Notes: generated from the letters alone by a model not told the origin. A stretch of 46,513 nucleotides of DNA from Chitinophagaceae bacterium (GCA_947454715.1 CANGMZ010000011.1:1-46513); one strand, 5' to 3'. Counted from the first letter of the stretch, positions 8,610-18,094 are shown. Program-made: numbers and translations.

Positions 8610-9425
8610 TTATTTTTCAACAAACAAACCATCTAAAAGTTGACGATTGAAGTGAATATCCATATTGTTATCAATATTGTGGTAAGCAGCACTGATGATG
8701 ATAGTTTTAATGGCACTTGTGATAATAGCAATAATGCCGACTCCTACCGCAAACAAGGCAATGCCTAATTCCATGTTGATTAATTCAGATACTGCAATAG
8801 CTGCAATGCCCAATACTAAAAAGGCCAACAAGGTAAGTAACCCGAAACTGAAATTAGCAACAACACTCTGCCCCCATTTCTCTTTCAATATGGTAAAGCT
8901 ACGTTTAGTGGCGTCTAGAGGCATAAGCTTTTCATACGCAATTACCGGCACCGCAAAGAAAGTTGCAGCACTCCATGCAAAACCAAGGATACTAATCACA
9001 AATTTTCCTATTTGGCCCAGATTGTCTTGAAGAATCTTCAGTAAAGTGCCTATTGTTGCTGCAAAAACCGCCCACGAGAAGATGAGCCAAATACGGCTGA
9101 AACTAAAGTTGATGCCCTTGCTTATTGAAGCCTCTTCTCCCTTGAAGTATAATGTAGTACAATGTATCAAAGCCATATTGAAAAACACGACGATAAAATA
9201 AGATACCATGTAGAATAAAAAAATAAGCCCATAAATGGTTACAGTATTTTGTTCGTCAATACCCGCAAAGCCTTTGGTAAATGTTATCCCGAAAAAAAAA
9301 GAGCTGATAACCATAAGGATGGTAAGGCCGGATAGGATGGGGAATATAATGAGCTGTTTGTTGGCGCCAAGCACCTTAAGTGCATTGATGGCGATCTGCC
9401 AACCTCTGGACATACGGGAATACAT
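8610..9425 (-). CDS. DUF6159-like integral membrane protein
   Basis: 271-residue protein with about six hydrophobic helices. It starts with a short amphipathic segment (SRGWQIAINALKVLGANKQLIIFPILSGL) that I recall as characteristic of the DUF6159 family. The middle contains a polar loop with LYFKGEEASISKGINFSFSRIW, and the C-terminus ends in AAYHNIDNNMDIHFNRQLLDGLFVEK, facing the cytoplasm by the positive-inside rule. The first ATG is used, but an ATG four codons later (MSRGWQ) is an equal candidate. Function is unknown. It has its own terminator and is divergent from dgt. Confidence 0.75.
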   Translation of the reverse strand: MYSRMSRGWQIAINALKVLGANKQLIIFPILSGLTILMVISSFFFGITFTKGFAGIDEQNTVTIYGLIFLFYMVSYFIVVFFNMALIHCTTLYFKGEEASISKGINFSFSRIWLIFSWAVFAATIGTLLKILQDNLGQIGKFVISILGFAWSAATFFAVPVIAYEKLMPLDATKRSFTILKEKWGQSVVANFSFGLLTLLAFLVLGIAAIAVSELINMELGIALFAVGVGIIAIITSAIKTIIISAAYHNIDNNMDIHFNRQLLDGLFVEK

Positions 9426-9593
9426 AGATTTTACGTTTTGTGTGGATAAATGTAATTAAATATAGAATTATTTTTACTTTTTTCAGGTGTTGTTTGTGTC
9501 TTTCTAATTTACTTACCGGTAAATTATCGTTCAATTTAACTTTCCCTAAACGCCTGTTTTTCATTATTGGCTGCATTGTCGCATCTTTACAGT

Positions 9594-10988
9594 ATGAAGT
9601 GGGAGACGTTATATACAGACCGGCGCACAGGAGATAAGGGAGAAAAGGACAGAAAATACGATCCTGTTCGTAATCCGTTTCAGCGCGATTATGATCGTAT
9701 CATTTTTTCATCTGCTTTTAGAAGATTACAGAATAAGACACAGGTTTTTCCGTTGCCGGGCTCTGTATTTGTACACAACAGACTTACTCATAGTCTGGAG
9801 GTGACATCCGTAGGTCGCTCGTTAGGTAAGGCTGTTGGTGAACGTATTGCCGCAAAATACCCCGACAAAGGTGATGAGTTTAAGGAATTTTATAAACACG
9901 AGTTGGCATCAGTCATTGCATCAGCTTGTTTGAGTCATGATATTGGTAATCCGCCTTTCGGACATTCCGGTGAAGATGCGATACGTACTTTTTTTAAAGG
10001 TATGGAAGGGGAAATGCGTTCTATGCTTACCAATACGCTTTCTGATAATCAATTGATGGACTTTGAAAAATTTGAAGGGAACTCAAATGCATTTCGGGTG
10101 CTTACTCATAATTACAATGAGCCTGAGTTAGGTGGCTACAGATTGAGTTACCCTACATTAGCGGCTATTGTAAAGTACCCCTGTGCGTCACTTGAAGGGT
10201 TTAACAAGAAAACAGGGCTCATTGCTACGAAGAAATCCGGTTTTTTTGATTCAGAGGTAAAGACTTTTACAGAGATTGCACAAACGTTACAGATACCAAG
10301 GATAGAGGGGCATAATTTGGTATTTGCTCGTCATCCGTATGTATATCTTACCGAAGCTGCTGATGATATCTGTTACAGGGTCATTGATCTTGAAGATGCG
10401 CATAGATTACATATTGTATCTCTGGAAAAATTCATTAGCCTTTTCCTGCCATTTTTTGATGAAGAAGGGGATTCATTTGGTTCTCAGGCATACATTCGAA
10501 AGAAGATTGATAAAATCAATGACGACAACCAGAAAGTGCAATATATAAGAGCGAGCTGGATAGGGTTAATGATTCAGAAGATGGCAGATGTATATATGCA
10601 AAATGAAGATGAACTACTAAGTGGAACGCTTCAGAAAGATTTACTCAAGTGCCTTCCGGAAAGGGAGTCTAGGTTGATAGATGCTATAAATGAATTTTCT
10701 GTTAAATACATTTATAACTACAGATCTGTAGTAGAAATAGAGATAGCAGGTTATAATATTATTGGTGGGCTCCTCAAAGAGTTTGTACATGCACTATTGT
10801 ACCCAAACCATAGCCGCTCTGGGAAGTTGATAAGATTAGTTTCGCCACAGTTTCCACTCACACTCAGGGAAGACAAAAGATATGAAGATATACAGAGCCT
10901 TGTTGATTTTATAGGTGGAATGACGGATTTGTATGCCATAGATCTGTATAGAAAAATAACAGGGATAACAATACCGGAAATAAAATAA
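9594..10988 (+). CDS. dgt: Deoxyguanosinetriphosphate triphosphohydrolase-like protein (dGTPase)
   Basis: Hydrolyses dNTPs, classically dGTP, to nucleoside and tripolyphosphate. 464 residues from the ATG at 9594. The N-terminus (YDPVRNPFQRDYDRIIFSSAFRRLQNKTQVFPL) is highly typical. The metal-binding HD domain shows the first His in RLTHSLEVTSVGR and the HD pair in CLSHDIGNPPFGHSGEDAI. The later Asp is in EAADDICYRVIDLEDA. The ATG at 9594 is chosen because the longer frame starts at a TTG with unconserved sequence and the start is preceded closely by a promoter-like CATCTTTA. The stop overlaps the first base of queA (TAATG), which implies translational coupling. Confidence 0.93.
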   Translation: MKWETLYTDRRTGDKGEKDRKYDPVRNPFQRDYDRIIFSSAFRRLQNKTQVFPLPGSVFVHNRLTHSLEVTSVGRSLGKAVGERIAAKYPDKGDEFKEFYKHELASVIASACLSHDIGNPPFGHSGEDAIRTFFKGMEGEMRSMLTNTLSDNQLMDFEKFEGNSNAFRVLTHNYNEPELGGYRLSYPTLAAIVKYPCASLEGFNKKTGLIATKKSGFFDSEVKTFTEIAQTLQIPRIEGHNLVFARHPYVYLTEAADDICYRVIDLEDAHRLHIVSLEKFISLFLPFFDEEGDSFGSQAYIRKKIDKINDDNQKVQYIRASWIGLMIQKMADVYMQNEDELLSGTLQKDLLKCLPERESRLIDAINEFSVKYIYNYRSVVEIEIAGYNIIGGLLKEFVHALLYPNHSRSGKLIRLVSPQFPLTLREDKRYEDIQSLVDFIGGMTDLYAIDLYRKITGITIPEIK

Positions 10989-12211
10989 TGATGCACCCTA
11001 AAGACCTACGCATAGAAGATTATACTTACGATTTGCCGGATGAGCGAATTGCTCAGTATCCATTGACACAGCGTGATGCTTCTAAGTTATTGATATACAA
11101 CGACGCTATAATTAGTGAAGATATTTATCATAACATAGCTAATCATATACCTGAAGGCTCGCTGATGGTAATGAACCAGACACGGGTTGTACATGCAAGG
11201 TTGCCATTTGCTAAGCCCACCGGAGGAGCAATTGAAATATTCTGTCTGGAGCCACACAGTAGTCATAAAGACATTCAGACGGCTATGTTACAGAAGGGGC
11301 AGGTGTGGTGGAATTGTTTGGTAGGTAGTGCCAAGAAATGGAAAGAAGGTATGGTGCTTGAGCTGACTTGTGAAGATCCTAAGTTTACCTTGTCTGCGAC
11401 AATGGTCACAAAAAGTGATGCATACTATACCATACAGCTCGATTGGGATGTGCCTGAAATGACTTTTGCCGAAGTATTGCATTATGCAGGTAAAGTGCCA
11501 CTGCCACCATACCTGAATAGAACTGCAGATGTAAAAGACGAAGAGCGATATCAGACCATTTTTGCCAAAGATGAGGGTAGTGTAGCTGCGCCTACAGCCG
11601 GTTTACATTTTACTGAACATGTAATGGATAGTCTTGCAGCTAAGCATATAGATAAAGCATTTGTGACACTACATGTGGGTGCAGGCACGTTCAAGCCGGT
11701 AAAAAGCGATACTATGCAGGAGCATGATATGCATGCCGAGTGGATAGAGGTGGGCAAGGAGGCGATTCTGCGTTTGCAGGCGCAGCAAGGGAAGATAGTA
11801 GCAGTAGGAACAACTTCATTGCGTACATTGGAAAGCTTGTATTGGATAGGGTGTAAGTTGCATAAAGGAATGAATGTGGATATGGAAGGTATTGCCGTAA
11901 GTCAGTGGGATGCGTATGATATTACTGATACTTGTACCCGAAATGAGGCGTTTGCAGCTTTACTGCAATACTTGTCTGAAAATAGCACTGATAAAATTGT
12001 TACCCGAACCAGGATATTGATAGCTCCCGGATATACATTCAGAGTGGTAGATGGTTTGGTGACTAATTTTCACCAACCTCAGAGTACATTGTTGCTCTTG
12101 GTATCTGCATTAATAGGCCAGCAATGGCGTGATATATACGCTTATGCAATGACGCATGAGTACAGATTTCTGAGCTATGGCGACGGGAGTCTGCTATGGA
12201 AGACTATGTAA
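10988..12211 (+). CDS. queA: tRNA preQ1(34) S-adenosylmethionine ribosyltransferase-isomerase
   Basis: Transfers and isomerises the ribosyl part of SAM to 7-aminomethyl-7-deazaguanine in tRNA, giving epoxyqueuosine. 407 residues, longer than the about 350 of E. coli QueA. The conserved blocks are all present: LMVMNQTRVVHARL, YAGKVPLPPYLNR, EGSVAAPTAGLHFTE, VTLHVGAGTFKPV, EHDMHAEW, VAVGTTSLRTLES and VTNFHQPQSTLLLLVSA. The ATG overlaps the dgt stop by one base, and the immediately following ATG (10991) is an alternative. No strong terminator follows. Confidence 0.95.
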   Translation: MMHPKDLRIEDYTYDLPDERIAQYPLTQRDASKLLIYNDAIISEDIYHNIANHIPEGSLMVMNQTRVVHARLPFAKPTGGAIEIFCLEPHSSHKDIQTAMLQKGQVWWNCLVGSAKKWKEGMVLELTCEDPKFTLSATMVTKSDAYYTIQLDWDVPEMTFAEVLHYAGKVPLPPYLNRTADVKDEERYQTIFAKDEGSVAAPTAGLHFTEHVMDSLAAKHIDKAFVTLHVGAGTFKPVKSDTMQEHDMHAEWIEVGKEAILRLQAQQGKIVAVGTTSLRTLESLYWIGCKLHKGMNVDMEGIAVSQWDAYDITDTCTRNEAFAALLQYLSENSTDKIVTRTRILIAPGYTFRVVDGLVTNFHQPQSTLLLLVSALIGQQWRDIYAYAMTHEYRFLSYGDGSLLWKTM

Positions 12212-12691
12212 TGCAGTCCATAGTTGTTTAAGAATGGATTTGACATGTTAATATTTTTAATTTAACTAATAAAAAGGAGCAAAAGTTGTCGAAAAATGGG
12301 TATAAATGCATAATTATTGCCCGGATTTTAGGAAAGTTGAATTTTTTTTTTAGTTTTATAATGTTGAAAAGCAACTCAAATACTCAAAAAATAATGGTAA
12401 TTTAATAGTCGTCATTTTTTGAGGTAACGTTGAGTGATGTAGCAAATGTTTAATGTTATATATTGGCTGAATGCCACTGTTGACAAGGATTTAAGCGTTT
12501 GTGCATATTTAATAAAAGCATAAATTAGGTGCCGTCAGGCAATAATAATTGTCTCTGAAAATGGTGATAAACGAAGTGATTTTTGCATTTTGATTTATTG
12601 AATACCAAAAAAGATTTCAGAAATAAAAAATTATTCCTTTCTCGTTATCCTAAAAAGTATAATTTTGCAACAAAAATTTAAAAACACTATT
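12212..12691. other. 480-base AT-rich gene-free region upstream of acpP
   Basis: I find no convincing ORF on either strand. It holds a 10-base T run at 12342-12351 and, at its 3' end, the candidate acpP promoter. Near 12217-12238 a weak TCCAT/ATGGA stem could end queA transcription. The length is unusual for this otherwise compact window. A small RNA or long regulated leader is possible but not shown. Confidence 0.4.
12638..12667 (+). promoter_or_regulatory. Candidate promoter of acpP-fabF-rnc
   Basis: A perfect -7 element TAATTTTG at 12660-12667, with TTTC at 12638-12641 as a degenerate -33 element, 18 bases apart. This predicts a leader of about 20-25 bases before the acpP ATG. Confidence 0.5.
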
Positions 12692-12928
12692 ATGTCTGAA
12701 ATTGCAAATCGCGTTAAGAAGATCATCGTGGATAAGCTCGGTGTTGATGAGTCAGAAGTTACTCCTGAAGCTAGTTTTACTAACGACCTTGGAGCAGATT
12801 CACTCGATACAGTAGAATTGATTATGGAATTCGAAAAAGAATTCAATATCTCTATTCCGGATGAGCAGGCTGAGACCATCACTACAGTGGGTCAGGCTGT
12901 TACCTACCTTGAAGAACACGTAAAGTAA
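12692..12928 (+). CDS. acpP: Acyl carrier protein
   Basis: Carries growing acyl chains in fatty-acid synthesis through 4'-phosphopantetheine. 78 residues, acidic and four-helix. The attachment serine is in [10 protein letters not shown], and the sequence from [17 protein letters not shown] to YLEEHVK is standard for the family. The ATG at 12692 gives the normal length. A longer frame starting with TTG at 12665 runs through the predicted transcription start region. It is the first gene of a tight cluster with fabF (36-base gap) and rnc. Confidence 0.96.
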   Translation: MSEIANRVKKIIVDKLGVDESEVTPEASFTNDLGADSLDTVELIMEFEKEFNISIPDEQAETITTVGQAVTYLEEHVK

Positions 12929-12964
12929 TTTTCACCAACCAAGCACAGTAACTGAAAACGTCAA

Positions 12965-14224
12965 ATGAATTTACCGTATAAACGAGCAGTCATTACGGGC
13001 CTCGGCGCCCTTACTCCATTAGGCAATACAATACCATCTTATTGGGAAGGTCTGATCAATGGTGTATCGGGCGCCGATTTTATCAAACAATTTGACGTCA
13101 CTAAGTTCAAGACCAAATTTGCTTGTGAGCTGAAAGGATTTAATCCTGAAGATTATTTTGAGCGTAAAGAAGCCCGCAAGCTTGACCGGTTCTCTCAGTT
13201 AGCGCTTGTAGCTGCTGATGAGGCGGTAAAGCATTCGGGGTTGCTGGATAGCGACGTAGATAAAGATAGGGTCGGTGTTATCTGGGGATCGGGAATTGGT
13301 GGTATGATCACTTTCATTGAGGAAATGAAAAACTTTAATGCCGGTGATGGTACTCCCCGTTTCAACCCGTTCTTCATTCCTAAGCTGATATTAGATATTG
13401 CTCCAGGGCATATTTCTATGAAGTATGGTTTCCGTGGTCCTAACTTTGCTACTGTAAGTGCTTGTGCCTCTTCTACTAATGCCATTATTGATGCACTTAA
13501 CTACATTCGCATGGGCAAAGCCGATGCAATAATATGTGGTGGTTCTGAAGCAGTGGTTACTGAAGCAGGTATTGGTGGTTTCAACGCTATGAAGGCATTG
13601 TCTGAACGCAATGATGATCCTAAAACAGCAAGCAGACCGTTCGACCTTAGTCGCGATGGTTTTGTATTGGGTGAAGGTGCTGGTGCTTTGGTTATTGAAG
13701 AGTATGAACACGCTAAGCGCAGAGGTGCAAACATTCTCATTGAGGTTGCCGGTGGTGGTCTTAGTGCAGATGCTTACCACCTTACCGCTCCGCATCCGGA
13801 AGGTCTGGGTGCTTACAATGTTATGAAATCTGCCCTTGCTGATGCAGGAATGGTTCCGGAAGATATTGATTACATCAATGTTCATGGTACATCTACACCG
13901 CTGGGAGATATTAGTGAAATAGCCGCTATACAACGTGTGTTTGGTGAGCATGCTTACAACCTTAATATCAGCTCTACTAAGTCTATGACAGGTCACCTGT
14001 TAGGTGCTGCCGGAGCTATTGAGGCTATTGCAAGTATCCTTGCTGCGACTAACGATTTGATACCGCCAACTATTAATCACTTTACGGACGATCCATCCTT
14101 TGATCCCCGTTTAAACTTCACATTCCATAAAGCACAGAAGAAAACTGTAAGAGCTGCATTGAGCAACACTTTTGGTTTCGGTGGTCATAATGCGTCTGTG
14201 ATTTTCAAAAAATACGCAGAATAG
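12965..14224 (+). CDS. fabF: Beta-ketoacyl-ACP synthase II
   Basis: Condenses malonyl-ACP with acyl-ACP in chain elongation. 419 residues, the usual length. The active-site Cys is in VSACASSTNAIIDAL, the two His are in VHGTSTPLGD and TGHLLGAAGAIEA, and the Gly-rich FGFGGHN is at the C-terminus. The Asn/Ser version of the nucleophile loop (CASSTNA) is common in Bacteroidota. It lies between acpP and rnc, with two bases to the next start, so translation of rnc is probably coupled. Confidence 0.96.
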   Translation: MNLPYKRAVITGLGALTPLGNTIPSYWEGLINGVSGADFIKQFDVTKFKTKFACELKGFNPEDYFERKEARKLDRFSQLALVAADEAVKHSGLLDSDVDKDRVGVIWGSGIGGMITFIEEMKNFNAGDGTPRFNPFFIPKLILDIAPGHISMKYGFRGPNFATVSACASSTNAIIDALNYIRMGKADAIICGGSEAVVTEAGIGGFNAMKALSERNDDPKTASRPFDLSRDGFVLGEGAGALVIEEYEHAKRRGANILIEVAGGGLSADAYHLTAPHPEGLGAYNVMKSALADAGMVPEDIDYINVHGTSTPLGDISEIAAIQRVFGEHAYNLNISSTKSMTGHLLGAAGAIEAIASILAATNDLIPPTINHFTDDPSFDPRLNFTFHKAQKKTVRAALSNTFGFGGHNASVIFKKYAE

Positions 14225-14226
14225 TT

Positions 14227-14955
14227 TTGGGACGGTTTTCCCGCATCCTCAATATTTTTTCATCCGATAAGGAATTACGCGCTCAATTGGAGCAGGTATT
14301 GGGTTTTACACCCAAGCGTATAGCCTTTTATCAGTTGGCGTTAATGCACAGGTCTCGCCCTGAAGAAGCTACTGATAGCAATGAAAGACTTGAGTTTCTG
14401 GGAGATGCCTTCTTGGGTGCTATTGTTGCGGAATATCTGTTTAAAAAATATCCTTACGAAGACGAAGGCTACCTCACTGAGTTGCGTTCTAAAATCGTGC
14501 GCCGTGAAACCATGAACAACGTGGCTTTGCGTATGGGACTCAACAAGATGGTCGTTTATAATACTAATGACCGTAGTCTCGGGCGCAGCCATATTTTTGG
14601 TAATGCACTTGAAGCACTGATTGGTGCCGTGTATCTTGATCAAGGTCTTGATGTTACGCGTAAATTTATTCTCAATCAACTCATTCGTCCTTATGTAGAT
14701 TTGGACACGATGGAGAGTACTGATACCAATTTCAAGAATCAGCTGCTCAGTTGGGCGCAAAGGAATGGGCACACACTTAGTTTCGATACCCTTGAAGAAA
14801 AAATAGAAAATACCCGTAAGCTATTTACAGTAGGCGTAATGGTCAATGGTGAAATGGTGGCGAGCGGTACAGGCTATAACAAAAAAGATGCAGGTCAGGT
14901 AGCTGCACAAAAAGCGCTGGAACAATTAGGCCATTCCGGCGATAAACAATCCTAA
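14227..14955 (+). CDS. rnc: Ribonuclease III (TTG start)
   Basis: Double-strand-specific endoribonuclease for rRNA and mRNA processing. 242 residues. The signature NERLEFLGDAFLGAIV carries the catalytic acidic residues, and a second acidic cluster is in FGNALEALIGAVYLDQG. A dsRNA-binding domain follows at about residues 160-235 (NFKNQLLSWAQRNG through KKDAGQVAAQKALEQLG). The first in-frame ATG is about 40 codons in and would remove a conserved N-terminal helix, so the TTG two bases after the fabF stop is the best start. It converges on the metalloprotease gene with five bases between stops. Confidence 0.93.
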   Translation: MGRFSRILNIFSSDKELRAQLEQVLGFTPKRIAFYQLALMHRSRPEEATDSNERLEFLGDAFLGAIVAEYLFKKYPYEDEGYLTELRSKIVRRETMNNVALRMGLNKMVVYNTNDRSLGRSHIFGNALEALIGAVYLDQGLDVTRKFILNQLIRPYVDLDTMESTDTNFKNQLLSWAQRNGHTLSFDTLEEKIENTRKLFTVGVMVNGEMVASGTGYNKKDAGQVAAQKALEQLGHSGDKQS

Positions 14956-14960
14956 ATTAT

Positions 14961-17174
14961 CTACTGTAACACAAACTTTTTTATAGTCACCTTGTTTTTA
15001 ATGTCAACCATCTTAACTATGTAAAGTGCTCTTGGCCACTTAGATACATCAATGTCTAAAATGCTGGAAATTTCGCCTTCCCACACTCTTTTGCCATCTG
15101 CGCAGTAAATACCTCCTGAAATTGTTCCCTTATCACCACTCACAATCGTAATTACATCTTTTGCGGGTATAGGGAACAGAAGTATATCTCCATAAATGCC
15201 CGGGTTACTGATGAGAGAAAAGTCAGTAAGGTTTACATTGAAAAATACATTGTTTACACCTTTCACCTTCACCCTTGCAGCACTAGTAGCTACGGATGGG
15301 TTTGGTAGCGTAACTACAGCACTGCCTGAGTTAGGAAAGCGGCCGAGATAGGTGCCCCATGTATTGCCACCATCAAGCGACAGGAAAATGTCAACTTCTG
15401 TGGTGTTAATAGGCGAAATATCAGTATTGGCAACAAGCCATTTTATTGTTTGTTGGCTACCTCCTATGTATTTTAACCCTACTGTGTTCTGGCTGGTAAC
15501 TTCAAACCCTGTTCCTGTGTTTATTGCATCAAGATGTATGCTGTCATCAGGAAACAGGAAACAGCCATTACCTTGATAAATATTACGTACTGTAAGCCTG
15601 AAGTTCATGCTGCGGGCCACAGTAGGTAGTTTATTGCCTTCAGCAAAGTCAGTGCCGGCATCACTTTTCAATCCGGTAAGTACCATGCTGTTTTTAGGGA
15701 AAATACGAGTGCGATTAGTGTCTGGAGTATATGACCGGAAGAGCGGCCCATTAAGCTCAGTATTCTTGAGTGCCTTTCCAAAATCGCCTAGATTCCATTG
15801 TTCCCAGCAGTAGGTGGTTGATGTATCTGCCACAGAGTCAATAGCCTGCGGTGCGGTTAGTTCAAATGGTGTTAGGTACGGTATTTTGTAGCTCGATGTA
15901 AAAGACGTTAATGCAGGAGGTTTATTCCCGGTAGCAGTTTTAGTGGCACAGGTATTTCCGGTAGTGGTCACAAAATTATATATCTCAACAAGACTTGCTG
16001 TTGTAAAATAGGCGTCACTATGTGCCTGTACATTGTCACCGAAGCAGATACCTGCATAAGCCATTATGGTCGATCCGCTACCCGGTTCATAAGCCGTTTC
16101 TGGGTTGGCGTTGCTGTAGCAGCTGCCACTGGTGTTGTTATTGAAACTGTGGTTAGCGCCAAACTCATGTCCCATTTCGTGGGCTACATAGTCAATATCA
16201 AATCCGTCGCCGGTCGGTGACGCATTACCGGTAACACTTTTAGCTTTAGATGTTGGGTCGCAAACACAGCCGATTTGTGACAAGCCACCCGCCCCGGTAC
16301 TGAAAATATGCCCGATATCATAGTTGGCTGTGCCAATAAGAGAGTCACAGAAGTGCTGGTTTTGATCCATCAGGCCTACCGGGTTAGAATCATTACTGCC
16401 AAAAGGGTCTGTTGCCGCATCAATAAACAGGAGTGTATCTTCATGGTTTACCAATGTCATCGTAATTGATAATTCCCTTTCATAGACTCCATTTATGCGG
16501 TTCATAGTAGTAACAATACTCCCCAATACACGAGCTTTTGTAAGAATAGCAGTTCCTACACAGGCTTCTGCATATTGGTGGTCGCAAGAAATAGCCAAGC
16601 GGTACTTACGAAGCTGATAGCCACCTATAGTTTTTGCTGCGTAAGGCGTTTTGTCGGTATGGCTATATGTTGGAGATGGAACAGTCTGACAGCCATTTCT
16701 GTCTCTTAAAGGTTCATCTCTTTTATACTTTACTTTATAAGTTGCGTTACTGATTGTGCTGATTGGGTCTATAAAACTGGTATTTACACCATCGAATATC
16801 ATAGCATGAAATCCGGCAGGGGTAAAATCTATTTTAGCTGTAATTCTAGGATTATTGAGTGCTTCGGCAGTATAGGTTTTTATTTCAGGGTATTTTGCTG
16901 ATAGTGTAGCAGGCAATATGCTGCTTTCCCAAATGCGAAATGAACGAATAGAGCCATCGGGCAAAGGCAAATCAATAACTTGTTGCTCACCTTCAGCCTC
17001 TATCAGTAATGCCTTTAATTGTGTTTCATTAAGTTGATACAAAAGCGCCTGATGGTTGTCTATTATCTCTGTCTTTCCTTTTTGTGCAGTTACGTTATGC
17101 CATAGTTGTCCTGCATCGGCATCAGATACGGACAAGATAGAAAAAGAAAGTAATAGTTTAGTCAACAGGTTCAT
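14961..17174 (-). CDS. Secreted reprolysin-like (M12B) zinc metalloprotease with T9SS type A sorting domain
   Basis: 737 residues. A signal peptide (about 1-22) is followed by an about 170-residue propeptide-like region, then the catalytic domain. The zinc motif HEMGHEFGANH is at residues 332-342, and a Met-turn candidate is in GSTIMAYAGICF. After the protease comes a beta-rich region (about 420-650, fibronectin/Ig-like). The last about 70 residues form a T9SS sorting domain (PIPAKDVITI ... GIYCADGKRVWEG ... ALYIVKMVD ... KKFVLQ). It is therefore predicted to cross the outer membrane through T9SS and be released or anchored. No other T9SS component is adjacent. Substrate unknown. Confidence 0.92.
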   Translation of the reverse strand: MNLLTKLLLSFSILSVSDADAGQLWHNVTAQKGKTEIIDNHQALLYQLNETQLKALLIEAEGEQQVIDLPLPDGSIRSFRIWESSILPATLSAKYPEIKTYTAEALNNPRITAKIDFTPAGFHAMIFDGVNTSFIDPISTISNATYKVKYKRDEPLRDRNGCQTVPSPTYSHTDKTPYAAKTIGGYQLRKYRLAISCDHQYAEACVGTAILTKARVLGSIVTTMNRINGVYERELSITMTLVNHEDTLLFIDAATDPFGSNDSNPVGLMDQNQHFCDSLIGTANYDIGHIFSTGAGGLSQIGCVCDPTSKAKSVTGNASPTGDGFDIDYVAHEMGHEFGANHSFNNNTSGSCYSNANPETAYEPGSGSTIMAYAGICFGDNVQAHSDAYFTTASLVEIYNFVTTTGNTCATKTATGNKPPALTSFTSSYKIPYLTPFELTAPQAIDSVADTSTTYCWEQWNLGDFGKALKNTELNGPLFRSYTPDTNRTRIFPKNSMVLTGLKSDAGTDFAEGNKLPTVARSMNFRLTVRNIYQGNGCFLFPDDSIHLDAINTGTGFEVTSQNTVGLKYIGGSQQTIKWLVANTDISPINTTEVDIFLSLDGGNTWGTYLGRFPNSGSAVVTLPNPSVATSAARVKVKGVNNVFFNVNLTDFSLISNPGIYGDILLFPIPAKDVITIVSGDKGTISGGIYCADGKRVWEGEISSILDIDVSKWPRALYIVKMVDIKNKVTIKKFVLQ

Positions 17175-17178
17175 TTGT

Positions 17179-17186
17179 CAAAGGTA
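17179..17186 (-). promoter_or_regulatory. -7 promoter element TACCTTTG for the metalloprotease
   Basis: Perfect TAnnTTTG on the minus strand, ending 4 bases before the ATG at 17174. TTTA lies 21 bases upstream, as in the DAHP synthase gene. Suggests a leaderless mRNA. Confidence 0.45.
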
Positions 17187-17215
17187 TTAATGGGTATTAT
17201 TGCTTGGTAAATTCG

Positions 17216-18094
17216 TTAGTTCCTTCTGTCAATTCCCCAATATAGTTTTTGTCGAATGGTATTGAGGAAGTTGTGTTCGTCCGGTCTCACTAGCGAAATC
17301 ATGAAATTTTCTCTCTTTACTGCTAATTGTACATTGCTTTTTATAGTTTCAGTACGTGCGTCAAGTGTACATAAAAACTGCTCAGAGCGGCCTTCAATCT
17401 CAAAGGAGATAACATTGTCATCTGGCACTACAATAGGGCGGGTGTTGAGATTATGTGGTGCAACAGGAGTAATTACGAAACTTGATGTTTGTGGGAATAC
17501 TACCGGGCCCCCGCAGCTGAGAGAATACCCTGTAGAGCCTGTTGGGGTAGCCACTATAAGACCATCAGCCCAATAGGTATTAAGAAACTCGCCATTGAGG
17601 TAGGTGTGAACCTTGATCATTGACGAGGTATCTTGCCTATGTATGGTGAATTCATTTAGTGCAAAAGGTGCGCCATTAAACAATGGAATACTGGAATCCA
17701 AATGAATAAGTGTTCTTTTTTCTAATGTATATGAGCCTCTCACTAAAGATAATATAGCATCTTCAACCTCTTCCTCAGGTATTGCGGCAAGAAAGCCCAA
17801 ACGACCAAGATTAATCCCAATCAATGGTATGCCGGAATTACCTACAAAGCAAATAGCATCGAGCATAGTACCATCACCGCCAAGACTGAAAAGCATATCG
17901 GTATGGAGTGGTAAATCTAATTTACTGGTAAATAACTTTGGTGTATTTACAGGGGTGTAATGCGGCTGTAGTCGTTCGTAAAATTCCTTATAAAACACTA
18001 GCTGTAGTTTATTGTCCTCCAGTAATTTTAATATGTGGAGTAATACAGGAACATCCTGAGGGTCGAACGTGCGGTTATATAGTGCTACTAGCAT
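17216..18094 (-). CDS. nadK: NAD kinase
   Basis: Phosphorylates NAD to NADP. 292 residues, the normal length for the family. The catalytic GGDGTML motif lies in LFSLGGDGTMLDAI, followed by GINLGRLGFLA. The NAD-binding block ADGLIVATPTGSTGYSLSCGGPVV and the C-terminal region with VPDDNVISFEIEGR are all present. The start gives the typical first strand (MLVALYNRTF). It precedes the metalloprotease on the same strand by 41 bases, but that gene has its own promoter candidate, so an operon is doubtful. Confidence 0.95.
   Translation of the reverse strand: MLVALYNRTFDPQDVPVLLHILKLLEDNKLQLVFYKEFYERLQPHYTPVNTPKLFTSKLDLPLHTDMLFSLGGDGTMLDAICFVGNSGIPLIGINLGRLGFLAAIPEEEVEDAILSLVRGSYTLEKRTLIHLDSSIPLFNGAPFALNEFTIHRQDTSSMIKVHTYLNGEFLNTYWADGLIVATPTGSTGYSLSCGGPVVFPQTSSFVITPVAPHNLNTRPIVVPDDNVISFEIEGRSEQFLCTLDARTETIKSNVQLAVKRENFMISLVRPDEHNFLNTIRQKLYWGIDRRN

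Noticed and set aside
13391-13996. 201-codon open frame on the minus strand inside fabF
   Set aside because: It is fully antisense to a gene with complete family motifs, and its product is rich in Cys, His, Arg and Thr with no recognisable domain.
14341-14772. 143-codon open frame on the minus strand inside rnc
   Set aside because: Fully covered by rnc on the other strand, and the product has no signal, domain or repeat.
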